Source: Sophora flavescens
Lineage: Eukaryota > Streptophyta > Magnoliopsida > Fabales > Fabaceae
Assembly (NCBI GenBank): GCA_030762895.1
Contig: CM061063.1
Location: 76,877,836-76,941,835, forward strand
Reading direction: 5' to 3'
Length of the DNA: 64,000 bases
Shown: in pieces, positions 1-11,861 of the stretch
How positions within the stretch are numbered: the stretch's first letter is position 1
Layout of the letters: every line of letters begins with the position of its first letter
Made by a program: the position numbers and the translations under genes
The notes under the pieces: generated by a model
Told to the model about the DNA's origin: nothing
Database searches by the model: none
The model's input: the letters and a program-made list of their open reading frames with translations, nothing else

Positions 1-1851
1 ATAAAGCGAGACAATAAAGGTATGTCCATCTTTGATTAGTTGAAATATATTGAGATTTCAATCTACTTTAGCTAATATATACTTTCTTAGTTTACATTTT
101 TACATACTTTCTTGGTTTAGCACTCAAAGTGTTAAACCAAAAAGTGTAGTGAATACTAAAGTGTTGAGGTGAACTCTATTCAATGAAGCTATCCGAAAAC
201 ATACCAAAAAGGTGAAAGTCAAGACTTTTATTCGGCAAATACTCATATACAAGTAGCTTTTCTTTATGCTCCAAGCAGCACGCCAAAAGCCTTACAAGGT
301 TACGATGTTGCAATTTAGCTATGAACATTATTTCGTTCTTGAACTCATCTGAGCCTTGATCAGAAGATTTTGAGAGCCTTTTAACTGCAATTTCTCTTCC
401 ATCTGGTAGAATTCCCTGATAAAAGAATATAATAAATAAAAACATATAGAAATATGATAATAGCAAAGGATCTTAATCCAAAATTCCAAATCCTGAATAC
501 CTTGTAAACGGGACCAAATCCACCTTCCCCTAATTTTGATGTTTCTGAAAAGTGATTAGTACTGTGTAAAATTGTGATTAAAGGAATTGTAGGCAGGTCT
601 GCATTCAGTGTTTCCTCAGTTTGAACATTTTGACGTGAAGATAAAGGAAAGGTGTCAGTTAGCAGCCCATCTAGAAAGAGAGCTTTGTGAGTTCATATTT
701 GAAGTTTTGAACTAAATGGCCATGCTTGAGAATGTGAAATAAACTATAAAACAAATTCTAGTATGTGTTGTTACAGGAAATTACCTTTTCTAAATCTATT
801 CCTGCACCAGAAGCAGTAGACACTGCAACATAGTAGAGCTACTGACACTGACACACTTATGCCAATGATCAAGTTTCTTGACTTACTTTTGCCTGTAACA
901 GTATCAAAGATGAACATTTTTTTAGTTATTTACTTAATTTTTACAAATTGATCAGAGTCAATTGATAAACAGACATGGGTACTCCCAAGAGATTTCCTAT
1001 GCCACAAGAAAATGCTTATAACTATAACAAAAAGTAATTGATGTGTCACCTGTATTAGAATTAGGCACAGGAGCTGAAGATGTTTGATTGTGAAAAAGGT
1101 AGAACATAAAATCCTCATACTTTATTAGACAACTTGGAGACCCAATCACCCATCCCATCCTCCCTTCACAACATTTGTGATATTGTGCTAACATGACCTC
1201 CAAACACTTTCTGCACCCCTTATTTGTAAGGTCTCTGCTGCATTGCACAAGGCCATACCTTCTCTCAGAAGAATTCAGATTGAACTCACCCATATAGAAC
1301 AATTGGTTGGTCCCCTCAGTTGCTTTTCTGATCATACTTCTCATATTATCCTCAGCTTCCTGAATCTCTTTTGGGTTGGAGATGTTTTTCGTTCCAAAAG
1401 CACGATGCCATGATGGGTCTATTGTAACATTCCCAAAGAAGTTCTCATTTGAGTACCTGAGCATGCAGAAATCATAAAACATCATAGCAGACACTCTATT
1501 GGGACATTTCTCAAGAACTTCTCTTGTAGCAGTTGAGACACAGAACTGACAGATGTAGCCAACCATATCGGCGCGGCAATTATAGAGGCCATACACAGCA
1601 TCTCCTGTGCTGTTGTTGCCTATGCTGGTGTAGTTATACCCTTTGCTTGTGGCTGCATCAGAGGATAGCCATGAGAGGATGCTATCAAGATTGGTTCTGT
1701 ATGCACTGCTGAGAGCTTGTCCAGTTGTGTAATTGCAGTCATTTCCCAAGAAATTTAGTGATTGTGCTTTACAAATGAGTGCTTTGAAGCTCAGAAATAG
1801 AAGGAAAGCAAAAGACACTGATGATCTCACATTGAGTTGTGTTGCTTCCAT
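1..1851 (-). CDS. Cysteine-rich receptor-like kinase (CRK), 5' part; gene continues beyond the left edge
   Basis: Plasma-membrane receptor kinase of the DUF26 class. Exons read on the minus strand: 1050-1851 (ATG at 1851), 785-892, 501-670 and 205-415, all with GT/AG borders and matching phases; bases 1-204 are intron. Exon 1 encodes a signal peptide (about residues 1-29) and two Gnk2/DUF26 domains, each with the C-x8-C-x2-C motif (CRADMVGYICQFC and CSRDLTNKGCRKC), plus several N-glycosylation sites. Exon 2 is a transmembrane helix followed by basic residues. Exon 3 carries the linker and the glycine-rich loop GEGGFGPVY. Exon 4 carries the catalytic lysine (EIAVKRLS) and runs to the LVYEYLPNKSLD hinge. 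Exon layout is the usual one for CRKs. Catalytic HRD and DFG segments lie outside the window. No disabling change is visible. CRKs typically act in stress and immune signalling; the ligand cannot be inferred here. Confidence 0.93.
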
Positions 1852-1935
1852 GGTGTGATATGGACTCGCTTAAGCTACTTATTCAAAGTCTCAAACAATA
1901 ATTAATTAAAACATATATGAAGTGAAGTATGTGAC

Positions 1936-1945
1936 TATATATAAT
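1936..1945 (-). promoter_or_regulatory. Candidate TATA box of the CRK gene
   Basis: A TATATATAAT run lies about 85 bases upstream of the CRK start codon on the minus strand, a normal distance for a plant core promoter with a short 5' leader. No transcript data, so the start site is inferred. Confidence 0.45.
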
Positions 1946-3000
1946 GAAAAATGCACCCCTGCTTAAGTGACATATTTAGAATGCAAGTTTGCAAAAGTTG
2001 AAGTTAAATCAGTTATAATTAAATGATAAAAATTGTGCAGATATGAGATAATATATGTATAAATATCTGGCTAAACATAAAATGTGTGATGGAGATAAAT
2101 TTTGTACGAGGCAACATAATTACTTTACAAGTCTTCCCAAATAAAAATAAAGTTGCTATAAAAAAACTTTGCCAGTCAACTCTCATTGATTACATATAAA
2201 TGTTAGACAAATTATTTAGAATATTTATCTTAAACTAGAAGTTGTTTTCAATATAACTACCTATGGTCTATTTGGGATACCATAACTTTCAAAGACTTCA
2301 TTTTTCCACAAAAAATCAGGTCTTGTGGTTTCAGATTTATAGTAGATGCCTAAAAGTATTGCCAAAGTTAAAAGAAAAAAAAAAATTGAAATAAAGTAAA
2401 TGCTTGAATGCCCAAGTAGTATATGCCACAAAAAAATTTCATCATTCAAAAGAAATTAAATAAAACAGTTCATTGACCTCTCTTTGTCCCATTAAAGGCT
2501 GATGTTGTAGTCATCAACTTGTGTTTTCTCATTTGGCTAAACAATGAAACCGTTATCTTTGAAACTGTCTGAGATGCCAGTATACAACATTAATTAATCC
2601 TTGTTTTAACTTCAATGGTCCTCTTTCATTAAGTTTCTACTGTATCTTAATTCCCATCCATTGCATTCATATTGCAATCCATATTAAGAAAAATGCCCTT
2701 TTTCCTTGGGATACATGGTTACTAGTGCTACACCCGCATGTAAGAAACCAGAACATGATACGCATAAAAAGAGGTCTTCTCATTACTACACGTAAATTTC
2801 CTCATTTTTTCAATTTATATGCATAAAAAAATGATTCCAGATTTTTTCACATTCATCATTTTTTTCTTCATATTCTCATTAATTATTTCGAAAAGTTGAA
2901 ATAAACATATTTAAAATTCTCATAAGTGATTATTTATTAAAATTAATTTATTTTCCCCCAAAATAATATATAACAAACGAGCTCAATTACTTACAACATT
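1946..3000. other. CRK upstream region, no gene recognised
   Basis: AT-rich DNA with only short chance frames. It probably includes the distal CRK promoter. No element with defined ends was found. Confidence 0.5.
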
Positions 3001-3039
3001 GAAGAAACTAAAATCAGTTACTTAACATAATTCTAGCAG

Positions 3040-3262
3040 TTAGTTATTTCTGTTAATTAGGATTAGCACAATTCTGTTTTATAAGTTAAAGTCAGTTATA
3101 ACAAAACTGACTTGTATAGTAGCTTGGATGTTCAGCTACCTTGGCTATATAAATGGCCCACATCCGTGTACAATTCATTATGATCATTGAATCAATAATA
3201 CTCATATGCACATTCAGTTTAAATCACTGGTTACAGTTTTCACAAACATTGTAATAAACTTA
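3040..3262 (+). repeat. Possible remnant of a Copia-type LTR
   Basis: The stretch has the texture of a short Copia LTR: TTAGTTATTTCTGTTAATTAG-like start, a TATATAAATGG box near 3150, then ATTGAATCAATAATA. The later Copia LTR at 50.9 kb has similar TTAGTT/CTGTTA wording. No paired LTR, primer site or target duplication was found, so this is only a suggestion. Confidence 0.25.
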
Positions 3263-3798
3263 TATAATAATATACTTAATAATGAATTTTAACTTATTTG
3301 ATATCCAAATTTTGCCAATCTTTTCATGTGCTTATTTAGATAAGGTCATATGAATGAAGGAGATAAATTCAAAAAGACATTATCAATAGATTCAATCAAA
3401 ATCTGTAAACTTTCTTTTAGAATTTAATCTATCACTTTTCCATGTTATATTGTATGTAAAAAACACAATTGAAGATCTATTCCACTCAAATGCAATGTTC
3501 TAATTAATTAAATACTTTATATCCCTGTGCTTTATTAAATGCATGAACAACATTACACCCAACGTATTAAACACCCACCAACTATAGATAAACAACACCC
3601 TTTGAAATTTGAATTTCGTTACACCCAATCCTAAAGCTCCATCATCAATACTTGGTTCTTCACCGAGAATGATGGGCACCACACGCTCTCATTGCTGATT
3701 GCTCCTTCTCTGCTGTATTACTCCGCAATTATTGTTTAGCTACTCCCTGCCTTTTCACTTTGAAACCTTACTTCCCAATAAAAAAAATTCTGACTTTT
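3263..3798. other. Intergenic, nothing recognised
   Basis: AT-rich sequence without convincing coding content or repeat ends. Confidence 0.5.
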
Positions 3799-3800
3799 AA

Positions 3801-4592
3801 CCAGCGCTCGTTTGATGGTCAGGATAAAATAGAGGCGGATAGGATAATGGAGCATGATAGGAGTAGGATAGGATATGAGCATGATAAGCTGTTATCCTAT
3901 CGGACGTTTGGTGTCCACCAGATAACCAACTGGATAGCATTGTAATTTTAGCATGAATTTTAAAATTTTCGTTCTTGTTCTGAATGTTTTCATATTTTAT
4001 TAGATTTTAGTTTTTTTTATAATTTTCATTTTTTAAGATTATATAAAAAGACAAAATTGTCCTTGTGATAAAATTACATATAATATTTAAAAATTTTAAA
4101 ATATTGTTTAACTTAAGTTAATTTTTTTATAATTTTAAATATTCATTTTTAGTTTTTACTTTACATATAGTTAAATTATTAGAATATTTTATTTATTTTT
4201 CAGTTTTTAAAAATAATATAAAGTAACAAAATTAGCCTTGTGAGAAGAAATAATAATTTTTAAAATTAATTATTAATATTTTTATTATTTTATGTTTTAT
4301 TATACCTTTTTCGATAACCATATTATAATTTATTATGCTTTAATTATTTTATGTATACATTTTTTTTATACTTTATTATACTTTAAATCACCTTATCCTA
4401 TCCTGTCGAGTTCTAACCCAGTTTCCCCCTTATGATAGAACTTTAACTAGATGAACATGATAGGATAGGAGTAAGGATTTGTTTATCCTATCTTGCTGGC
4501 TCACCAAACAATAGTTTCAGACAGGATATGATAGCTTATCATATCCTGTCTCTCTTATCATATCTCTCTTATCCTGACCACCAAACGAGCCC
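3801..4592. mobile_element. Foldback DNA element (MITE-like), no coding capacity
   Basis: The ends are inverted copies: GCTCGTTTGATGGTCAGGATAA near 3805-3826 and its complement TTATCCTGACCACCAAACGAGC at 4569-4590. Inside each end lie more inverted GATAGGATA/TATCCTATC words, so the element could fold back over 100 bases at each side. The centre is AT-rich and non-coding. The right end abuts TTA (4593-4595), which suggests a PIF/Harbinger-type TTA target, but the left duplication is not clear. Confidence 0.65.
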
Positions 4593-4893
4593 TTAGGGTC
4601 TGTTTGGTGGAGATGGTTTAGTGAGGAAAGGAAGAGATAAGAGAAAAATAGAGGAGAAATTGTCATTTTCACCTGTTTGGTTGTGCAAAGAAATAGAGAA
4701 GAGAAAAATAAAATGGGTAGGTCCCACCTAAAAAAATTTCTACTCTCATCTGCGAAGAAAAGGGGGAGAAACGATCCTCTCTTTAGCCATTTCCCGGATT
4801 GCCCTTCTCCCCTTATCTCTCAAACCCACAAGCATTCATCTCTCCTTCTCTCAAACTGGAATGGTTTTTTTCACTGGTTGGAGGAGTGTTGTT

Positions 4894-5210
4894 TGTTACA
4901 GCATCTTAACCATTATTACAACTGATATCCCATGATATGCGCCTCCCATGATATGCTTCTTGATGATGTCCATGATTTGTGGTCCATGATATGCTCCTTG
5001 ATGCTGTCCATGATTTGTGTCATGCCATTGCCTATTAACTCTCATCCTGATGTTGTGTGATTTGTTATCCTGATCTTTTGTGATTTGTTGTATATTTAAA
5101 TTCATTTATTTTTCAGTTACAAAACCTTTTGTATTTAAGTCCCTGATGTAATCCTTTTGCAATACACAAGTATTATTCTACCAAACTATCATCTTCTACG
5201 TTTCTTTACA
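4894..5210 (+). repeat. 5' LTR of the decayed Copia element
   Basis: 317 bases, TG...CA. It contains two degenerate copies of a CCATGATATGCTCCTTGATG word. It is shorter than its partner because the 3' LTR carries about 22 extra bases (GCGGCTGTTATGCAATC segment near 8438). Confidence 0.9.
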
Positions 5211-5222
5211 TGGTATCAGCCT
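5211..5222 (+). promoter_or_regulatory. Primer-binding site (initiator tRNA-Met)
   Basis: TGGTATCAGCC directly after the 5' LTR matches the usual TGGTATCAGAGC primer site of plant Copia elements, with a small change. Confidence 0.8.
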
Positions 5223-5253
5223 AAATTCGGTCCTTCATTTCTTTGACCATCCA

Positions 5254-8200
5254 TGGCTGCCATTAACCCTCCTAACCACACGTCCCCATACTATCTTCAT
5301 TCATCTGATCAACCAAGGCAACCACTAGTTACACAACTTCTTGATGGGTGAGCAACATGGGGGTCTCTATCTCATGGACAACTCTCCTACCACCTTTATC
5401 TCCGCTGCTTCATTTTGCTCTCATTTTGATTTATGGCACTGGCATTTAGGACATCTGGCACCAGCTTTATCTTCACAATTCAATAATATTGATTTTAGCA
5501 TTAAGTTTTCAAATAAATGTACTTGTCTTGTTTGTCCGTTGGCAAAATAGTCTCGTCTAAAATTTTCATCAAGTAGCATTTCCACGGTTAAATGTTTTGA
5601 ATTAGTACACTTTGATGTTTGGGGACCCTACAATAAAACTCATTCCTCTGGTGCAAAATTTTTTCTTACTGTGGTTAATGATTTTTCTAGAATTGTACAT
5701 GGGTTTTTTCTCATGCAACACAAAAGTGAAGTCAATACAATCATTCCTCATTTTTTTAAAATGGTTGAGAAACAATTTCAAACACATATTCAAAAAATAC
5801 AATCCGATAATGCACGTGAATTTTTTAATTTCCAAACTAATTACTCTTTTTTAAAAAACTTAGGAGTGTTACAACAATCAAGTTGTGCTTATACTCCACA
5901 ACAAAATGGTGTTGTGGAGCGTAAACATTGACATTTATTAAACGTTGCACATGCTTTGCATTTTCAATCAAACTTGCATTTAGATTTTTGGGGTGATTTT
6001 TTATTAACGGCTACTTATCTAATTAATCGTCTACCCACTACAGTTCTCAAAGGCCATACACCTCATGAAATATTGTTTAATAAAAAACCAAATCTTTCTC
6101 ATCTTCGGGTTTTTGGTTGTTTGGTATATGGCCGCAACACACACATCAATCACAAATTTGATAACCGTGCTTCTCCGGGAGTTTTTTTAGGATATCCACA
6201 TGGTCAAAAAGGTTACAAAATACTTGATTTATCTTCAAAAAAAATTTATGTAACAAGAGATGCTATTTTTCATGAACATATTTTGCCATACAAAATTCTT
6301 AATGCTAGAATGTCTCCCTTAGTTTTGCCACTGCCACCTAAAGAAGATTTTTCTTCACCTATCATGTATCCTTTCCAAGAGAACCCACCGCCTGACCCAC
6401 CAAACTACATTACAACACCCACCCCCCAGATACAAACTTCTCACCACCTAATAACATTACAAATCCCATCTCTTCACCACCTGACTTATCTTTCACACCT
6501 ATTACCCAAGATTCTACAATTCAAAACCAAGTCCAACACCTTGATTGTGATACGGCGCCGCCCCAGCCTTCCAATCCTAGTCAGACCCAACCTCCAGAAC
6601 ATGCTACGCCATCATCACATACCCAAACTCCTCATCTCCAACCTGTCCATGTAATCGACCTCGTTATCTCGACGACTACATATGCTCCCTCACCTCATCA
6701 CAGGCGTCTTCTTCCGCTTCTATTCCTGGTACTCTCTATCCTATTTGCAATTCCTTACCCTCTCATAATTTTTTCCCTTCTCATCGATCCTTTATTTCTT
6801 CAGTTGCTATTGACTCTGAGCCAACATCATACTCTGAGGCTAAGAAATTTCCGGAATGGCGCGATGCTATGCAATCTGAGATTGATGTCTTGTGTGAAAA
6901 TATAACATGGTCTTTAATACCAGCTAGGAAGAAACCGATTGTTGCCGTTGGGTATTCAAAATTAAACGCAATTCTGATGGAAGTATTGAAAGGTATAAAG
7001 CTCGATTAGTTGCTAAAGGCTATACTCAAATATAAGGGATTCATTATTTTGTTACGTTCGCTCCTGTTGCCAATTTAGTCACTGTTCGAGTTCTCCTCTC
7101 TATTACCGTTGCTAAAAATTGGCCTCTTCATCAACTCGATGTCAACAATGTTTTTTTACATGGTGATTTGCATGAACATGTTTATATGCAGTTGCCCCCA
7201 GGTTTCAGACGTCAGGGGGAGCCTCTTGTTTGTAAGTTACAAAAATCATTATATGGTCTTAAGCAGGCATCACGAAATTGGTATTCAAAATTTTCTGAAG
7301 TTCTTATTGAATTTGGTTTCACACACAGTACAGCTGACCCATCTCTTTTTTGCCTACATCGTGAATCTGGTTCTGTTTTTCTTCTACTTTATGTCGATGA
7401 CATTGTTCTCACAGGTTCAGATTTGGTTCTTATAAGAATGGTTAAGGAACTTTTACACAAACATTTCAAAATTAAAGACTTGGGACGCTTAAAGTACTTT
7501 TTGGGGATTGAAGTTGCAAGATCAAAGCGTGGTCTTTTTTATCTCAACGACGGTATGCACTTGACATTATATCTGATAGTGGTCTTACTGCTACCAAACC
7601 AGTAGACTTTCCCATGGAACAAAATCTGAAATTATCTCCTTCTGAAGGTAATGTTTTAACTGATCCTGCACCATATCGTCGTCTTGTGGGTTGTCTAATT
7701 TATCTCACAGTTACACGTCCTGATATTGGTTACTCCGTTAATATTTTAAGCCAATTCATGCATGCACCTCGTCAACCGCATATGAATGCTGCTATTCGTC
7801 TTCTGCGCTATTTAAAAGCCACTCCCGGCCAAGGCCTTTTCTTTCCCTCTAATTCAGATTTATCCCTCCAAGGCTACTGTGATTCGGATTGGGCTAGTTG
7901 TCCTACCACTCGATGCTCTACTTCTGGTTATTGTATTTTTTTTGGGTCCTAGTATAGTCTCATGGAAAACAAAGAAACAAAGTGTAGTATCCTGTTCATC
8001 TGTCGAAGCGGAATATAGAGTTGTGGCCAATGCAACTTGTGAAATTACTTGGCTCTCATATCTTTTAAATGACATTGGTCTCTCTCGTTCTACACCAATA
8101 CCACTGTTTTGTGACAATCAGTCTGCTCTTCATATTGCCTCAAATCCAGTGTATCACGAATGTACTAAACACATAGAGATCAATTGTCATGTTGTTCGTG

Positions 8201-8340
8201 AAAAGATTTCTTCCGGTATTATAAACACTATGAAAGTTAGTTCCAGAAATCAAATTGCTGACTTGTTCACCAAGCCCTTAGGCAAAGATCAATTCCTGTG
8301 GCTAAAGAGCAAGATGGGGTTATCTAACACACCCCATCTT
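5254..8340 (+). pseudogene. Copia polyprotein remnant
   Basis: Starts with ATG at 5254 and a short Gag N-terminus (YYLHSSDQP), then stops at 5350. The rest of gag and protease is missing and the sequence resumes at the GAG pre-integrase segment (FDLWHWHLGHL near 5428). Integrase core follows with SDNAREF and a QQNGVVERKH motif. Reverse transcriptase with YVDD is near 7390 and RNase H (DSDWASC, SSVEAEYR) lies at 7880-8030. In-frame stops are visible near 5549 and 5930, and reading frames change near 6650, 7040 and 7605. Non-functional. Confidence 0.9.
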
Positions 8341-8349
8341 GAGGAGGAG
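8341..8349 (+). promoter_or_regulatory. Polypurine tract of the decayed Copia element
   Basis: GAGGAGGAG immediately before the 3' LTR; this is the plus-strand primer position. Confidence 0.75.
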
Positions 8350-8688
8350 TGTTACAGCATCCTAACCATTATTACAATTGATATCCCATGATATGCGCCT
8401 CCCATGATATGCTCCTTGATGCTGTCCATGATTTGCGGCTGTTATGCAATCTGCTAGCTGTCCATGATATGCTCCTTGATGTTGTCCATGATTTGTGCCA
8501 TGCCATTGCCTATTAACTCTCATCCTGATGTTGTGTGATTTGTTATCCTGATCTTTTGTGATTTGTTGTATATTTAAATTCATTTATTTTTCAGTTACAA
8601 AACCTTTTGTATTTAAGTCTCTGATGTAATCCTTTTGCAATACACAAGTATTATTATACCAAACTATCATATTCTACGTTTCTTTACA
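8350..8688 (+). repeat. 3' LTR of the decayed Copia element
   Basis: 339 bases, same termini as the 5' LTR, followed by TTGTT. Confidence 0.9.
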
Positions 8689-8827
8689 TTGTTGTACTGT
8701 TGTTGTTAGAATGGAGGATACCCTTCCGCCACCGGAGAACCACCGTTCTTCACTTGTTCAGGCAAGAAATTTGTTTTTGACGAATCCTTCATGACTAACG
8801 ATGAGGATTCTTTCACAGTTTCACGTT

Positions 8828-8900
8828 GGGGAAGGGGTGACAGGGGAGGGGGTACAAGTTACAGGGGTAGGGATACGTGGGGAGGGGTACCGGGGGTGGG
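8828..8900 (+). other. G-rich tract with quadruplex potential
   Basis: Four G runs of 4-5 bases with loops of 1-5 bases at 8828-8852, then six more runs of 3-5 G to 8900. It lies in the right half of the split MITE-like element. Confidence 0.6.
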
Positions 8901-9317
8901 TAATAAAATTGATTTTTATTAATATTTGGTATAAATATAATTATTTTAATAATGTATTTTTAAAATACATATTTAATTATTAATATATAAAATATAAATA
9001 TTTTTATTTTTAGTCCATATATTAATAAATATAATTATATTATAATAATTATTAAGAATATATTATCTCATAAAAATAGTATTTTTTAATAAAGGACACT
9101 TAGGTCATTTCATAAATTCTTTCAACTTCTTTTTTTTCATTTTCTTTCACATTTCTCTCGTACCAAACAACCCTTAAAATCCCATCATTTTCTCATCAAC
9201 TTCTCTCTTCCCATACTCTTTCTCACCTCTTTCTCTCTTCTCATTTTCTCTTCACCACGAAACACACCCTTAGAGGCAGTGATTAGACTGGCCCATTCCA
9301 AATTTTGAAAAACAAAA

Positions 9318-9664
9318 GGTCTAAATTACACTTTTTGTCCCCAAATTGTTTTTCAATGTTCAATTTGGTCCCCTTGTTTTTAAAAATATTCATTTTGGTC
9401 TCCAAATTCCTAAAACTTATTCAAACTGGTCCTTCCGTCAAGTTGACTAACGACGACGTCCTACGTGGACGTTGACCCAGCTGACGTGTCACCAATGATC
9501 AAACGCCACGTACCATGAATCTAACGCCGTTAGCAACTTAAGTGACGGAATGACCTATTTGAATAATTTTTAGGAATTTGGTGACCAAAATAAATATTTT
9601 AAAAACTTGGGGACCAAATCGAACATTGAATTACAATTTGAGGACAAAAAATGTAATTCAGCAT
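9318..9664. mobile_element. MITE with about 60-bp terminal inverted repeats
   Basis: AGGTCTAAATTACACTTTTT at 9318 is the inverted partner of the sequence ending at 9664, and the match continues through the TTTGGTCCCC words on both sides. The centre is GC-richer with ACGT-containing words. Long inverted ends and the TTTTTGTCCCC wording recall Mutator-like MITEs; no clear 9-bp duplication was found. Confidence 0.6.
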
Positions 9665-9688
9665 TAAAAAAAGGCAGTAGGTGAAGAA

Positions 9689-9750
9689 TCATACTAATAT
9701 AAAGGTTGAACCCCTTTTTTTATTATACATGCCACGTGTCAGCCCCTATT
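9689..9750 (+). mobile_element. Helitron-like 5' end
   Basis: A|TCATACTAATATAAAGG followed by CCACGTGTCAGC is the same layout as the three Helitron starts at 10.9-11.5 kb (TCTATACTAATTAATAAGG...CCACATGTCA). Its own 3' end was not identified; it may share the 3' end at 11860. Confidence 0.45.
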
Positions 9751-9754
9751 TTTC

Positions 9755-10905
9755 CTTTTTTTGGTAAACCCTTTTTTTTCGCTAAACCCATTTTTTAAAA
9801 ACATTTTTTTAATTAATTTTTTTTCCGATTTTTTTTTTCTAATTTTTTTTAAATGTTTATTTTTATAATTAAATTTTTTAAATATTTTTTTCTAATTTTG
9901 TTAAAATATTTTGTTCCATTTTTTTAAAAATATTTTTTTCCTGATTTTTTAATTGTTTTTTCGAATTACATTTTTTCCTAATTTACCTTTTTTTTTAAAA
10001 AAATTTATAATTAATTTTATTTGTCTATTTTTTAAATGTATTTTTTTCTAATTATTTTTAAATTTGTTTAAATGTCTATTTGTTTTCTAATTATTTTATT
10101 TTTTTTATAATTAATTATTTCCTAATATTTTTTTAAAATTTATTTTTTTCCCAATTTTTTTTTTCTAATTTACTTTTTTTAAAAATTTTTTTATAACTAT
10201 TTTTATAAAATATATATTTTTAATTAATTTTATTTTTTAAAATATTTTTTCCTAATTATTTTTTTCGTAGATTTTTTTAAAATAATTTTTCCAAAATAAC
10301 TTTTTTGTGAATTTCTAAAAAAAATTTCGAATTTTTTTATTTTACTCTTTTATTTATTTATTTTATTATAATTAATTTTATTTTTTTCATTTTTTAAAAT
10401 AAATTTTTCCTAATTTTTTTAAATATTTTTTTCGTAAATATTTTTTTCCAAATTAATTTTTTCTAATTTACTTTTTTCTTTTTCATTTTAAAAAACTTTT
10501 ATAAGTATTTTTTTTTCTAAATTTTTTAAAATAGTTATTTTCCTAATTAAAAAAATTAGAACAATAAAAATAATTATAAAAAACATTTAAAATAATTAGG
10601 AAAAAAGATATATTTAAAATAATTTTTAAAAAATTAATTATAAAAATAAATTAGGAAAAAATGTAATAATTTTATTTTTCTAATTTTTTTAAATTTTTTG
10701 TAAAAATTATTTTTTTCCTATTTTTTTTTAAATATATTTTTTCTAATTATTTTAAATATTTGTTTATGATTACTTTTTTTCCTAATTTTTTTAAATAATT
10801 TTTTCCTGATTACTATTTTTCCTAATTTATTTTTGCTAATATTTTTTTCTACTTTTTTTTCTATTTTTTTTGTTAATACTTTTTTTTGGCTACATCCTTC
10901 CCTTT
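9755..10905. repeat. T-rich low-complexity tract
   Basis: About 1.15 kb composed almost wholly of runs of T with short TAATT, CCTAA and AAA interruptions, with one stretch (about 10545-10670) where the A-rich strand is on top, so parts can pair with each other. No coding signal. It lies between two Helitron-like starts and may be Helitron filler. Confidence 0.7.
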
Positions 10906-10935
10906 GTTTTTTCTATTTTAAATAATAAATCTATA

Positions 10936-11860
10936 TCTATACTAATTAATAAGGAAAAATTCTGATTTTAATTTAGCACAATAGTGCCACATGTCAAGTG
11001 ATGGAATTTATTAATATTATTTTTCTAAAATTTATATATTTTTTATTTTAAAATATTTACAAATCGGTAAAGCTACAATGTTTTGGAAGTCAAACACGGC
11101 AATATCTGAATTGCATAAATAGAGGCAGAGCTATTTATATTTTCTTCTTCTTTTTTTAATGGCTACATCATTGCCTTTGTTTTTTCTATTTTAAATAATA
11201 AATCTACATCTATACTAATTAATAAGAGGAAATGCTGATTTTAGTGTAGCACAATGGTGCAAGCCACATGTCAAGTTATGAATTTTTTTCTTCTAAAATT
11301 TATATACATATTTTTTAAAAATATTTACAAACCGGTGAAGGTACAATGTTTTGGAGTCAAACACGGCAATCTCTAAATTGACATAAATAGAGGCAAAACT
11401 ATTCATATTTTCTAATATATGTTTTTTCTACATCCTTCCTTTATTTTTTCTATTTTAAATAATAAATATATATCTGTACTAATTAATAAGGGGAATTGCT
11501 AATTTTCTAATAGAGGAACACGTGTCAGCACCACATGATTTAAGAGGATTAGTTGATAATTAGTGATAATCAAAGAGGAACACTTAACACATAGTGTTAC
11601 ATTACGTATTGTAATATCATTTTAAAATAAAAAAATATTCAATTTTTGCACTCAAATTATAGATAAGATTGTTTCAAGGTTTTTGCTGATCACTTCTGTC
11701 TATAAGTAAAGAAAATGTTTGACATATGGACTTAATTTGGGATAAAGAAAAAAAAAGTTTGGTAGATATAGAGGCACAATTCAATTTATTAATGATAACA
11801 ATTCTACCAATAATAATAGTAATTGATGATCCGTGCATCGCACGAGTGCAAAAATACTAG
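10936..11860 (+). mobile_element. Helitron cluster with three successive 5' ends and one 3' end
   Basis: TCTATACTAATTAATAAGG-type starts, each preceded by A, occur at 10936, 11209 and 11473, each followed by a CACATGTCA or CACGTGTCA box. One terminus closes the cluster: hairpin CGTGC-ATC-GCACG at 11832-11844, then CTAG at 11857-11860 followed by T. A|TC...CTAG|T with a hairpin about 12 bases from the end is the Helitron signature. The innermost unit (11473-11860, 388 bases) is complete and non-coding. The upstream units repeat TTTTCTATTTTAAATAATAA and read as partial tandem copies. Confidence 0.75.
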
Positions 11861-11861
11861 T

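Larger units (their letters stand above)
4894..8688 (+). mobile_element. Decayed Ty1/Copia retrotransposon
   Basis: LTRs of the same family at 4894-5210 and 8350-8688, both TGTTACAGCAT...TTCTTTACA, are flanked by the 5-bp duplication TTGTT (4889-4893 and 8689-8693). Order of domains (integrase before reverse transcriptase) is that of Copia. Most of gag and the protease are deleted and the frame has several stops, so it could only move in trans. It sits inside the MITE-like element at 4596-9269. Confidence 0.92.
4596..9269. mobile_element. Second MITE-like element, split by a Copia insertion
   Basis: Left end GGGTCTGTTTGGTGGAGA at 4596 pairs with the complement of the right end, TCACCACGAAACACACCC, which stops at 9269 (15 of 18 positions pair). 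TTA flanks both sides (4593-4595 and 9270-9272), as for PIF/Harbinger-like MITEs. Without the Copia insert the element is about 0.87 kb. It starts exactly where the previous element stops, so the two share one TTA. Its interior is purine-rich on the left and pyrimidine-rich on the right, and includes a G-rich tract at 8828-8900. Confidence 0.6.

Noticed and set aside
2261..2449. 62-codon open frame with hydrophobic segment on the minus strand
   Set aside because: AT-rich chance frame, no family wording, no exon borders.
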